Origin: Mortierella alpina
Lineage: Eukaryota; Mortierellomycota; Mortierellomycetes; Mortierellales; Mortierellaceae
Length of the DNA: 64,000 nt
NCBI GenBank assembly: GCA_029449245.1
Contig: JANATF010000005.1
Span: 2,170,001 to 2,234,000 of the forward strand
Reading direction: 5' to 3'
A program made the position numbers and the translations under genes. The notes below the pieces were generated by a model. The model searched no databases and had not been told where the DNA came from. It saw nothing but the letters and a program-made list of their open reading frames with translations. Below are positions 35,089 to 47,496 of this stretch, piece by piece. The first letter of the stretch is position 1. The number at the start of each line of letters is the position of its first letter.

Positions 35089-38000
35089 ATGACTTCACCC
35101 TCTTTGTCTTCCTTTTCATTCTCCACTTCTTCCGCATCTTTCATGACCCCTTCCACTCTCATCAGCACCCAGTCTGATCACCAACACCAACAACGACATC
35201 AACAGAACAGAGAATCCATGAGTCGACCCGAACAGGGCGGGCACGTCCAGGAGACGATCGCGGCATTCTCGCGCCTCATGACTGACAATAACGCCAACAA
35301 CAAAAGCATGGCTGTGCTGCCCCTTCTGACCATCAACAATTCTGCCCCTATCTCGTCAGATTCTGCCTCTGAATCTGGGTCCTCTCCACCTTCCCTCTCA
35401 TCGCCTTCCTCAGGAGCGTCCTCTCTCCCCTCGCCTGCCTCCCTCAAATGCTCCTCCTCCCCAGCTAGTGCATGCGGCGCGCTAGCCACTGTCGCAACAG
35501 CCGGAACCACAGCTGCAAGCAAAAAGGGTACATCAGACTGTTCAGACCTGCCCACGTTTTTGTTTTCATACCCCACCTTCCTTCCCATGTCCACTCTTCC
35601 TGCTGCAGCCTTCGGCATCAACCCCACACCATCTTGCACCTCTGTGCACAGCAGCAGTAGGAATTCGAGCATCACTGGTACGGGCGTTGCTAGTAGTCTA
35701 ACCCCGCTGGTCGGGCGCGACTACCTTGGCTACAGCAGTCTCAACGCGGCTTTGGCGACAGGCAAACTCGATGCTGGAGCCACATCCAGACCTTTGTCCT
35801 CCATGGAGTATGCAGAATGTAAGATATCGACCATTGCCCTCCTCTTAACGACGACAGAGGGCAAAAGAGGTCCCTTGAAATCCAGGAATCGAAGCGGAGA
35901 TGAAGAAGGCACTGGCGCTTCATCTTGCTACCGTGCTCTACTACTGTTAGAGCTCCTACGCCTTCCTCTCTCTCGCTCTCTCTTTCTCTTTCTCTTTCTC
36001 TTTCTCTTTCTCTTTCTCTCTCTTTCACTCTGTCTCCATTGTGTCATCATACTCGGCTTTTTTTTTTTGAAGACTGTAATTTAACACGCTAAGTTCCCTC
36101 GCTTAAAACCTCCTTGCAACAATAGCTTGGCTGCCAGCACCTGCCTCAGCAACAGGCACACCTGAAATTGCATTGACTGCAGTATTGAATCCAGGATGTG
36201 AAGGCAAGAACAATAGTATCAATTCCATTCCTATCGCCTCGAACTCTGGAATCAGCATTGAGATCAAGTCTCCCTTCTTGCCGGAGAGAGATCAAGCAAC
36301 AGGCATGAGAGTGTCGATGGATCAACAGTCCATCCACCCTTTCCAACTTGACCCTGATCAGGCGACCCCGTGTGAAAAACTCGACATCTCGGCGCCACAG
36401 CCGCAACAGCCAGCCCAGCAAATGCTTCGCAAGAAAACGTCCTTTGCGGAAAAGTTGAGAAAGGTGTTTATCAGTAAGCAGGGTCCCACCGCAGGCTTGC
36501 AAACCAGAGCTCAGCATTCGCAGGAGGATATTATCTCACTGTCGTCAGGGGATGGATATATGAGCGCGACAGCATCAACATCCTTTGCAGATCAACATCG
36601 TGGCTCGGTGTCATCGTCCAGTTCTGCTGACACTGGGCTGGGTCAGAATAGTGGGCTTAGACGAGGATCCAACCAGACCATCACACCCTTGACATCGCCA
36701 GAGGCTTCGCCCCCGAGCTCCCCCAAGCTCAATGCACTCGCCATCTTACCCGCATCCCTTCCCTCAGCGGTGCCCTACCAACGTCTGGAATTGCCTATAC
36801 TACAGGGTCAGCTCTCCAGCTCAGATTCTGAACGCTGCGGCGATGCCAATGGGAAGGGACCTGAACCGGGACTCCCGCGAAATCAAACCACCGTGGAATC
36901 AGGAGATGGGCAGCCTCAAACGCTCACCAGGACTGTCAAGAAGCGCCTGTCGTTCGCGTCCATCTCCAGTTTCTTCAGCGCTCGTAGTATCGAAGACAGC
37001 CGATCTAAGCAGCAGCGGGCGTCCTCACTCCCGCACGCCGAGAACCCGTTGACCATTGTCGGACGTCAAATCGCTGGATTTCAAAGAAGGCACTCCTTGA
37101 ACGATCTAGACAACATTGGTAAAGCATCCATGGCCACAGCGTCATCGGAGCTATCGACAGGTCAACTCGCAACTCGTGCAGTCCCCACCAAGAAGCTGTC
37201 CCTCAACAACGTCTTCGGCAAAAAGCTGAAGAAGAAGAAGAGCGCGAGCACACCCAAGCCCGACTTGTCGGTCCCACCCAAACCTTTAAGGTCTGCGCTT
37301 GTTCAGCGGCAGTTCGGCCCTGGTTCGCCCAAGATGCACCACGTCCACAAGTCCTCGCGCAGGAGATCTGCATCGATCCGTTCGCACAATACCAACCGCC
37401 AACGCCGCCACCATCACCATCACCACAACTACCAGCAGCAGCAGCAACACTCGCAAGTTCAGGAAGACCCGTTTGCGCGACTTGCCGAAGCCAACCATGT
37501 GCTTGCTAATCTTAGCAGGAGAGGATCTGAGGATCATCATGCTATCCGTCAACAACTGCGACGAGCTAGTCAACAACAGCATCCGCGTCGGTTCTCGACC
37601 TCTGATGACCCCTTGTTCTGTGCTTCTCCCTCCTCCTATGGGCCAGCCAGTGGAGGTTCCTTGATCGAGCAGAATGAGGACCCAACATTTGACCCTAGCG
37701 GCTTCTTGACACCTCCTACCCCGAGAGTACTCCCAGTTATCACAAAGGCCTTCTCGGATATACCAACGCAGTCAGAGCAGGGCTTATTCACACCGCCACA
37801 CAACCCGCTGTGCACGCTGTCGCCGTCATCGTCGTGTTGCTCGTATTCTTCATCCTCCGATGGCGGACAGGCGTCTCTCAGATCCACGTCTTCAGTTTCG
37901 GACTGTAGGTCGTGCAATTCATCCTGCTCCGAAGTCCATGAGGCTGTTGTTGCCGCTGTGCAGAATGGCAGCCGTCGGTCCTCGAATGATCAGGATTACA

Positions 38001-38704
38001 ACCCACTCTTGCCGGCTTTAGCGGCCCGTGTCTCTGTCGAGCGCATTTCGATGGCAAATCAGCTGAGCGCTTCGAAAGGCCATTTGTTTAGCAATGATCG
38101 ACCCGTTCCGTCGTCTTTGAAGGCCGCTACCTCGTCCTCCATGTCTGTATCCTCTACAGAGACATGTTCAAGCTACTCCCCGAGTGTTCAAGACTGCTCC
38201 ATGACCAATGCGACTCACTTAGCCAACATGAACAAGATTGGAGGCAATGTCTTTGGATCGCAGCAGGCATACACTCTGCAGAACCAGCAGCAGCAGCATA
38301 GCTCTCGTCAGCCCTACCAGCACCACTACCTCCCCGAGCACCAGCATCAGATTCAACAAATTCAACAGCAGCTGGCTGCTCCACGATCTCCCCAGGATTG
38401 CCATCCTCAGAACCCGCATCAGGAATATCCCTCCCAGCCTCAGCACCACCAGAAATACTACTATCCTCATCCTTCCATATACCCACCGCGACCGCCTCGT
38501 CAGCTTCAGTTCTCGATGGAGGAGCCCATAGTTCACCCAACCTGGCCACCTGAGCAGTATGATCGCACGAGCGACCCTAATATCACCGCCTCAAGGTTGA
38601 CGCCTGCCATTGCTCAAAAGATCAAGCTAGAATTGAACGAGTTCAAGAGCGAGGAGATGGAGGTCCACCAGGACAGCCGGGTATACACGCACTTTTTTAT
38701 TTAG
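35089..38704 (+). CDS. Large Ser-rich, largely disordered protein, unknown function
   Basis: Exons 35089-35818 and 36126-38704 give 1,102 residues. The sequence is dominated by Ser, Pro, Gln and His (RHHHHHHNYQQQQQHS; SSSSPAS-type runs). Short conserved-looking islands stand out: LRKKTSFAEKLRKVFISKQ, RTVKKRLSFASISSFFSARS and KKLSLNNVFGKKLKKKKSAS, each a basic patch with RxS sites that suit AGC/CaMK-type kinases, plus TPLTSPEASPPSSPK with proline-directed sites. It ends KIKLELNEFKSEEMEVHQDS RVYTHFFI, the most ordered-looking segment. No catalytic domain, signal peptide or membrane segment. Likely a phospho-regulated scaffold; I cannot name it. The start could be 35218 instead. The first about 25 residues are Ser/Thr-rich. 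Confidence 0.72.
35965..36026. repeat. Pyrimidine microsatellite, (TCTTTC)n/(TC)n, in an intron
   Basis: CTCTCT runs followed by several TCTTTC hexamers lie in the only intron of the Ser-rich protein gene. Translated, it gives Leu/Phe-rich nonsense. Confidence 0.85.
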
Positions 38705-39171
38705 AGTGGAGCTTGAGTGAAGGAAAAACGAGAAAAGGAAATGCGCGAGGGTTAGCGCGTTTGTCATCTCTATTTTGTATGAAAGAACATGAAGTCTGGC
38801 CACCTCAATAAACAAACCACGCCTATTCAAAGAAGATTACCTGTATTGCTTTTTTTTCTTGTGGTCATTGATGAACTGCCTCCACTTGTGGTACGCGTCC
38901 AGAGTCATCCAGGGCAAGTTGCACTTCTTGATCGGGACCATGGATGTACCTACCTAGCTTTAAAGGAAGAACAGTACATTACTTCAATCAAAATGTGAAA
39001 GCCATAGGCCATTGGGCTTGTGAGAAGTTGCTGGCACGACTGTTGGAATGAGAGAGAGAGAGAGTGAGAGCGAGAGAGAGAGAGGGATTTTATTGCAGAT
39101 AACGTAGGAAGGGGTAGCTGTGTCGTGTGTGTTGTTGGTAATATACATACCACAAGGAGCATTTCGCCCTC
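38705..39171. other. Convergent intergenic region
   Basis: Holds the 3' ends of the Ser-rich protein gene and the CoA-ligase gene. A (GA)n run sits near 39052-39082. No gene seen. Confidence 0.5.
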
Positions 39172-41141
39172 TTACAGCTTAGCCTTGGGGCTCTGCACAA
39201 GCACGCGAAGGTCCTTCCGAAGGATCTTTCCTGCAGCAGATTTTGGGACGACCTCAATAAAGCGGACACCACCACGCAGCCTCTTGTGCGAAGCGACCTT
39301 TGATGCCACATACTCGGCGACATCCTTTTCCGTTAATGCCTGTCCGGGACCCGAGGCTTTGACCACAAATGCCATTGGGACCTCTGTTGCCTGTTCTTTG
39401 TTCTCGACACCAATGACTGCCGCATCCATGATCAAGGGGTGGTCCAGCAATAGGGCCTCGAGTTCTGCAGGTGCAACCTGGAATCCTTTGTATTTGATCA
39501 GCTCCTTGAGACGGTCGACAATGAAGAAATTCTCGTTCGTATCGACCACGGCAATATCTCCTGTGTGCAGCCAGCCCTCGGTGTCGATTGTCTCCTTGGT
39601 TGCCTTGACGTTGTTACGGTAACCCTTCATGACGTTAGGGCCGCGGACCCAGATTTCTCCACGCTCGCCTCGTGCTACATCCTTGCCAGACTCGGGGTCG
39701 ACCAGACGGACCTCTTGATTGGGCATCACACGGCCAATGGAGCCATGGACAGTATCGTGGTAAAGTCCGACATGGGATGCGGGCGACATCTCCGACATAC
39801 CGTACCCCTGTCGGAACTGCACATGAGGGAACTTGCTCATGAGCGCTTCACTGAGCTCGCGAGAGCAAGGGGCAGCTCCAGACATGACAAGGCGGACACT
39901 GCTAATATCATACTGGTCCACAATGGGTGCCTTAACCAGCATAAGGATCTGAGGAGGAACCAGGTTGAGCGATTGGACTGCAGCATTGCAGTGAAGATGG
40001 TGTTAGAAATGAGTGCCAAGATGCTCTCCTACACGTTCCTTCCTCTGGTCCAGAGCCATCAACGGATCGGGGATCGACATCTTACTCTTAAAGTCCTGAA
40101 TGGTCTTGAGGAAGTCGACCGGGTTGAACTTCTGCAGCACAATGGTTTGGATACCCTACATGAACGAAGGGCGCAGGAACGAACAGGTGGCACAAAGATT
40201 TTCTCAGCATGGACTGCTCTCAGGCACGACGCTCATAGACCGAGCCGCCATGTTGCTCTGTATTGGGTTCTGGACGCTTGGACTTACGTTGTAGACGCCG
40301 TACATCAAGTGGAGCTGGATTCCGTAACTAAGAGTAAGCCGAGAATCATGTTAGTATGGGAATATGGTACTGAATAGTCTGTACTAGGATCCAAACAAGC
40401 TCGCGCCCAAAAAATGGTTACTCACATGTGGTACATGGGCAGAACTGCCATTTGAACGTTGTCATGCGGAGCAATGTTGCCTTCCATTGGGGACACTTGG
40501 GCAGTGTTCGAGATGAAGTTGACATGAGTCAGCTCGACACCCTTGCTCCTGCCAGTTGTGCCGCTGGAGTAGCAAATCAAGGCCGTGGTCTCTAGCGCAG
40601 GCTGTCCATTCAGGTTCACTACTTGAGCCAGTTGACTGTCGGGGGTGTTCTCAGGAGGAAAGGTGGAGGTATAGGGCTTGAAGCCGTTGACTTCCACGTC
40701 GCCGTACAAGAAGATCCTGTTGTTGGGGATGCCGACCCTCTTGGCGGCCTCGGTAGCAGTAGAAAGTAGCTCTGCGTTGGCGACAATGACCGACGCACCC
40801 GAGTCCTCCAGCTGGTACACAAATTCGTCGACGGTGTAGGCCGAGTTGACGGTGGTGGCGACGCCGCCGAGGAGGATGGGTCCGAACATGGAGATCGAGT
40901 AGTCGACCTGGTTGAAGGAAAACAGGGCGACCACATCGCCTCGCTTGAAGCCAATAGACTCCAGGCCGGTGGCCCAGCGGCGGGTGTCCCTCTTCCACTC
41001 ACCGAACGTGATGACTCGCTTGGTCAGGGCATCGACGAGGATGGGGTGTGAGTCCTTTGTGTTGTTAGGGTTGGAGACAGCAAACGAGTATGCGTTGATT
41101 TGGGGGATGACCTGGTCGGGGATGTGCGATCTGTAGATCAT
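39172..41141 (-). CDS. 4-coumarate-CoA ligase-like acyl-CoA synthetase with PTS1
   Basis: Exons 41141-40426, 40327-40288, 40155-40086 and 39977-39172 give 543 residues. Adenylate-forming motifs are in order: CYSSGTTGRSKGVELTHVNF (P-loop, near residue 190), FRQGYGMSEMSPASHVG (A5), EGWLHTGDIAVVD (A7), DRLKELIKYKGFQVAPAELE (A8) and AAGKILRKDL with the catalytic-type Lys (A10). The enzyme activates a carboxylic acid to acyl-AMP and then acyl-CoA. The C-terminal tripeptide AKL is a peroxisomal targeting signal type 1, so a peroxisomal fatty or aromatic acid substrate is likely. Fungal 4CL-like enzymes rarely make phenylpropanoids, so the substrate is open. The 40-nt exon 2 has a decayed relative near 45.95 kb. 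Confidence 0.92.
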
Positions 41142-43642
41142 GGCGAGGACGTGTGTTTCTGGCAGCGGAGGTGCGAGAAGTGGAGCAAGGGTATCTGGAT
41201 GGAGGCAGAGTGGGGAGAGTGCGGCCGGGCGCGGTAGCGATGCGTGTGTGTGTGTGTGAGAGAGAGAGTGTGTGTGTGTTGTGTGCAGGGGGGTATGCGA
41301 GAGTGAAGAGGGAAAAAGAAAAAAGAAAGCGAACGAGCAAGAGACCGTTTGTCTATTTATTAGAGGTGGCACCAAAATATCCTCTCGGCATCAGTGTTTC
41401 TTGCGGCAGTCAAATAGACTCTCGGCCCTGTCGGTGCTTGGTTCCAAACGCACCCCACACACACACCGCCCGGCCAGCTGCTGTCAATGAGGCCACACAA
41501 CTGTGCAGCGATGTAGGAGCAAGGGTCGGCCCGTGGGGGGGGGGGGGGGATGAGTCGGCCCTCGGTTTCGGAGGGACAGCACTGTACTCGTGTGTTGTAC
41601 CGCCTGTACCTGTCAAAGCGTGGAGACGGACGGAGGGGCAGCGATCCTTCCTCTCCTCGCGCTCACCGCAGCGGGTGGGCCAGGTGGAGCAGTGGCGTCT
41701 GCCCCAGGCGGTCGAAACAGCTGCGTGTCCGAGAAAGAGAGTTGCGTGCAGTCTGCCAATCACATTCGATATCGCCCTCGACTCGTCTGAGCCTTTGTGT
41801 CCCTGTCAGCGCATTGCCCAGCCCATCTCTCGGCAGTGGTCAGACAGAGCCACATTATCATCGCGATCACACAGCAAAAACACATGAGGGTGCAAACAGG
41901 CAAAGAGAGCACAAATATCCATTTTGCATGCTTGCCTGCTTGCCTGCAAACAGGCGAGGCTTGCAGCGCGTCAATGCAGCTCAACCAAAGCCGAATGCGT
42001 ATAGAGTAGCTGGGCAATTGATGGCATTGGTTACCTGCCACCGACTGGACAGATACATGCAAGCGCTCTATTATAGGCTTACAGGATCATCATAACTGCA
42101 TGGTGCAGCTGACCGAGGTGCAATGTTACATGGACACTGACAATCAGTTCCTTCTAAAGCCCAAAGCTGGAATTAGTTGATGTGTGTTACATTAGGAAAG
42201 CTTCTTGGAGGGACGCGACCGCGCACTTGAGTAATGGGGTGATTTTTGATCCAGATGCTAATGATTTCATCAAGTTGAATGCAATTTGAATGCACAGCAT
42301 CCATGTACAGTAGTAGCTGCTGCTATACGTGGAGAATAGATTGGTCCCTCGAATGTACGCGTAGCCACGTATGCAGTAATTGCGCCTTGGGAAACTTGGG
42401 CGGGGAATCCTCACTATAGCCTGGCTCCAGAGTGGACTGAGCCATGGTTCATATCAAGCTTCTATATCCTGCCAGCTGCTGCATGGAGCTGCATGGTCTG
42501 CATGGCTCATTCAACTTAAAATTTAATAATATCCCTTCTTTTACTCTCCCTTCGAGTCTCCTTCCTGGGCTTGGACGAAAGGATGATGGTTCTGTCGGCT
42601 TTGCTGTCTGCATGCGTGCTACATACCTGCATTGCTGGAGGCGAAGGCGAAGGCGAGCGCGTGACGTGTTGAAGGGGCTGTTGCCAAGGACGTTGTTGAT
42701 GAGGACTGAGGGCCAGATCCGTTAATTACACGTCATCACAATCAACACTGAGGATCGCTCTGAGATCCAAAGAGGGAGGATCATCTCGCGCGCGCTGTGT
42801 CGAGGTCGTGCTTTTTTGAATACCGGCTAGGGCCTGGTACTGCTTCTGCGCGTGTGTTGGGGTCGTTTGTTCCGTTGTCTGTCATGTTAACACTCAACCG
42901 CCAGAAGCGCCCATTCGAGTTCCGTCCAAAAATGCGATTCATTCCAGTCCTGTGATAACTGCAGCTATGTGAACAGCGAAGAGAAGGGGAAAAAGCCAAG
43001 GGGAGGATCACAAGTCAAGGGCAACTAAAGGTCTGTCAAATCTCATCCCTTCCTGCCTTGCAGCCTTGTGCCTTGGTCTCCGTTGAAAGGTTGTGTTCGG
43101 CAGGAAGCATGCAATTCTGATCCACCCGCCTAAACCGACATCAAATTTGTATCGAGGAGTGTATGTACACGGATGGGCGTTACGCGCTCCTTGATAATTA
43201 TCGCGAGCGGTTGAGGACCCTTTACAAAGCCAGACATGTCCGTCTTTCTGGAAATAGCAAGCAAGCGAGGAGATGTCATGAGAAAGAGAGAGAGAGAGAG
43301 AGCGCACGCGCGGCAGAGTAAGAGAGAGAGGGAGAGAAAAAGTGAGAGGGCAAAAAGAACGAGTGAGCAGCCAGGTCAGAGAAAACGAGTAAAGTGAGAT
43401 TCAGAGCACTTGGCAGCAGCGGTGAGAAGAATAGACCAGCCTTGAGCAGACCTGCGAGGGACGAGACGGATGGTGAGCATCTGGCCCAGAGGACTGAGAG
43501 TGCGAGGGTGTCTTGATTTGATTGGATTTATATGGTTTTCTGCGTGCGGCCTGAAGGAATGCGAGCTGGGTACCGCTGGTATATTTAGAAACGTATGAAG
43601 AGGGGGACCCAAAAAGTTGTGACGCTAACGGGCACCCACGCA
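41142..43642. other. 2.5-kb intergenic region between the CoA ligase and actin
   Basis: No gene is supported. It includes a CTATTTATTA (TATA-type on the minus strand) at 41353-41362 upstream of the ligase, a 15-base G run (41535-41549), repeated GCTTGCCT/TGCAAACAGG motifs around 41930-41970, and GA-rich DNA at 43280-43350. Open frames are short and low in quality. Confidence 0.5.
41535..41549. repeat. G15 homopolymer
   Basis: Fifteen consecutive G residues on the + strand. Long G runs are rare and prone to slippage or G-quadruplex formation. Confidence 0.9.
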
Positions 43643-43651
43643 TATAAAATA
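43643..43651 (+). promoter_or_regulatory. TATA box of the actin gene
   Basis: TATAAAATA lies about 140 bp before the leader-intron donor at 43782 and is followed by a pyrimidine-rich leader (43665-43740), as expected for a highly expressed fungal gene. Assigned by position and match only. Confidence 0.6.
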
Positions 43652-43781
43652 CATATCTTTTCGGCCCTCTCTGCTTTCTCTTCTTCTCATCAACATCATC
43701 TCTCCCTCATCTCTCGCCGCCTCTCCACCTTACTCTCCCCACAGTCTCCCACTCACCCCCACCCAGACAAACTATATCAAA

Positions 43782-44327
43782 GTAAGTGTCCTCGCCTGGC
43801 CATGCAGAACACGCTCGCGAGCCTGTTCCTGCTCCCGTTGCTCGTTGACGTGCCCTTCCACCCCTTCCCCGCGCGCGTGTCATAAGCTCGCTACTCTTCC
43901 TCTGCTATCGGACGCTGCTTTGCTCCTGCTCTACTGCTTTCCTTGTCTTTCCTGTACGTTCTTTCGCGTCGCCAAAGCTGTCAGTCGCGACTCTTCTAGT
44001 TGCCATATGTCTACAGCCTCGCAAGCAGAACGCCCACAGAGAAGATGCGTGGTGGCGTCGTGTAAATGCTGAACAGCGATCGTGTAGAGAGGTTCTTCTC
44101 TATCTCTATATCTCTATGCCTCCCTTCGTCTTCACAGCCGTCCCAGCTCCTTGAGCCTGCCGTTCTGTGCAGGTGCCTGGTTGCTCTCCTGCCTCGGACT
44201 GGGGCGAGGAGACAGCGTGGGATTTGGTTCTGCCCCCTTTTTTCCCTCACTTGATGCCATTACACGTGACCTGTCCTGTATCAAAACTAACCCCTTATCT
44301 TTTTGTTTTCTTGTTCCCTGTTTACAG
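43782..44327 (+). other. 5' leader intron of actin
   Basis: A GTAAGT at 43782 and a TTTACAG ending at 44327, one base before the AATG start context, delimit a 546-nt intron in the 5' untranslated region. Much longer than the coding introns in the window. The donor is perfect and the acceptor is preceded by a pyrimidine tract. Confidence 0.65.
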
Positions 44328-44328
44328 A

Positions 44329-45661
<1,333 letters not shown>

Positions 45662-46384
45662 GCGCCCGATGGATGCAGACGATAATAGTAGCGAGAGAGC
45701 AGATAAGATACGAAGATGGGTGTGAACCTTTTAATAATACCATATCAAACACCACCTGTCGCATGAGAGTGAATGTTATTTGGTCGTGTTTGCAAGTCTG
45801 TACGCTCGTTCATATTATGGCACTGAAGGGCTAAACGACACGGGTGGTGGTAGTAGACCAACATGTTTCCTTTTTTTCCACTCTTCTCTTTTGAGCCGCA
45901 ATATTTGCTCAGCATCGGCTTATGAACCCTTGGGCTGACGTTGCAGACGCTGTATATACATCGGGTGGAGCTGGATGTGCAAACGTGGCTCGGTGCCAAT
46001 GTTGCACAAGACCAGCGGCCCCTACTTATAGAGTAGGGTAGTTGCAAATAGTCTACATCTCTTCTCCACCTACTGACCCTGACCCCCTATCCTACAGTCA
46101 TTCATAGTGCGTCTACAAAGGTCTCCCAAACACCGGGTCGTCAACTCCGGGTGCTACCCCGTTAGCGCTTTTGAAGATCGAGAGCAAACTACGTTTATTA
46201 CGGAAGGCAACTTTGAGACGTATTGCAGCTCCAGGATGTCATCAACTGCAGGCGTAGTACCGTCTTGATGGCCCTCGTGTTTCTTCAACGGTGCTGACGA
46301 GCAGCCAGTGGAAGGACTGAAGGTAGCGTACCACCGGTAACCGCATGCGGCAGAAACGTCCCCACTGGTCCGCACATCCTTCGA
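45662..46384. other. Convergent region between actin and the repeat-peptide gene
   Basis: Apart from the ligase-exon relic at 45924-45976 and a perfect 7-bp-stem hairpin at 46020-46038 (CCCTACT/AGTAGGG, 5-nt loop), nothing is recognisable. Confidence 0.5.
45924..45976 (-). pseudogene. Decayed copy of exon 2 of the CoA ligase
   Basis: Read on the minus strand, this stretch matches ligase exon 2 and the start of its following intron (40327-40265). ATCCAGCTCCAC, GATGT, GCGTCT, CAACGT, AG and CCAAG blocks align in order, with a 4-base ATAT insertion that breaks the frame and a changed donor (GTAAGT to GTCAGC). Because intron sequence is included, it looks like a genomic duplicate that decayed, not a retrocopy. 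Only about 50 bp align, so it could still be chance. Confidence 0.5.
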
Positions 46385-46702
46385 CTAAGTAGTGACAGGA
46401 TCCACAGAGGTTCGCAGACCCATTGTCTCTACATCCTCAGAGGGCCGCTTCTCAGTCGCTTTGGGACCCACAGAGGTTCGCAGACCTCTGGTCTCTACGT
46501 CTTTGGAGGAACGCTTTTCGGTGGTGATGGGAGCCAGAGAGGTTCGCAAGCCCCTGGTCGTTATACTCTCCAAAGAGCGCTTCTTGAGCGTGATAGGATC
46601 CAAAGAAGTTCGTAGGCCTGGAAGCGGCAGGGCATCGGTGACGGAAAGGGACGCGGCGACGAACAGGACCGTTGAGAGGAGAAGAGTGGACAGGAGCTTC
46701 AT
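46385..46702 (-). CDS. Kex2-type repeat-peptide precursor (secreted)
   Basis: A single-exon frame of 105 residues. Residues 1-25 are a clear signal peptide (MKLLSTLLLSTVLFVAASLS then VTDALP). From residue 29 the protein is 3.5 tandem 22-residue repeats starting at 29, 51, 73 and 95, each opening GLRTS(L/V)xPxT and carrying a KR at repeat positions 13-14. Cleavage at KR would release peptides of about 20 residues: SLESITTRGLRTSLAPITTE, SSKDVETRGLRTSVGPKATE and a C-terminal piece ending SVDPVTT. This is the design of Kex2-processed repeat precursors (pheromone or RiPP type). An in-frame ATG at 46810 lies upstream, but the signal peptide begins at 46702. A TATA-type CTATTTATT lies at 46815-46823. 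No relative is known to me. Confidence 0.8.
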   Translation of the reverse strand: MKLLSTLLLSTVLFVAASLSVTDALPLPGLRTSLDPITLKKRSLESITTRGLRTSLAPITTEKRSSKDVETRGLRTSVGPKATEKRPSEDVETMGLRTSVDPVTT

Positions 46703-46814
46703 GATGGCTGTATTAGGAGATGAAGTGTGTGGGCTTGAGGGAGAGTTGATAAAGAATGAAGGTGGAGATGATGAGTCTGAGGAGAGAAAAGAAATCACAT
46801 TCGGGCCCATGTGC

Positions 46815-46823
46815 CTATTTATT
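46815..46823 (-). promoter_or_regulatory. TATA-type element of the repeat-peptide gene
   Basis: CTATTTATT on + (AATAAATAG on -) lies about 115 bp upstream of the ATG at 46702. The same AATAAATAG core occurs before the other secreted-peptide gene at 49120 and, on the minus strand, before the CoA ligase. Confidence 0.55.
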
Positions 46824-47479
46824 CACTTTGAGGTGAGGGTGTGGTCTCTAGCGCCCGTAGGATCAAGGCTGCTGCAGTCACCACATCGTCGGTCCACACA
46901 TGCCGCCGTAGAGGTGCTCCTTAGTTCATCCGTTGTTCTGGTCAGAGCCTCTGGCTGGATCACCCAGAAAAGCACGCTTCGCAACCATTCGAGTGCCCAA
47001 TTTTATGTGTATGACAGTTGCTTTCGATGTCAGAACGCTTCAAGCCGCATTCGCTTTCGCTCGTAAGAAGAAAAGGTAGACACCCCCCAAGAACATATGG
47101 CTTTTTCTTGTTATGCTATCCTCGCAATAGAACTTGGATCCCAAAACAAAGGTCATCTCCAGCACATGGCGCAATAACAGCATCTCTCACTGCTGTTGGA
47201 AGCGAGTAGCATATTTCACCTTGCGGCAACATTGGCGTCCATTTCATTGCGTCCAGACTACCGTCGTGGGTCAAGGGCGGACTACAGTGATCGCTCGTCC
47301 TGGTGTGCACACATGAACACATGAGTTGTTTTGAGCAATATTACTGATGTGCACAAGGCTATAAAGCACGCCAGGTGCGCCAGCTCATGTCGCGCAACCG
47401 CTTAAGAGTAGATCGGTAGAAGTGACATAAAAAAACATGCTTTCGTGCTAAAGTGAAGCGAGAGCGCTTGGCACCATGA

Positions 47480-47496
47480 CCCCCCCCCCCCCCCCC
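47480..47496. repeat. C17 homopolymer
   Basis: Seventeen consecutive C residues on the + strand, the longest G/C homopolymer in the window. Confidence 0.9.

Noticed and set aside
46020-46038. 7-bp hairpin as a terminator
   Set aside because: Stem-loop terminators are not how fungal Pol II genes end; likely chance.
46703-46810. N-terminal extension of the repeat-peptide precursor to the ATG at 46810
   Set aside because: It would bury the signal peptide behind 36 Ser/Pro-rich residues; the TATA position also favours 46702.
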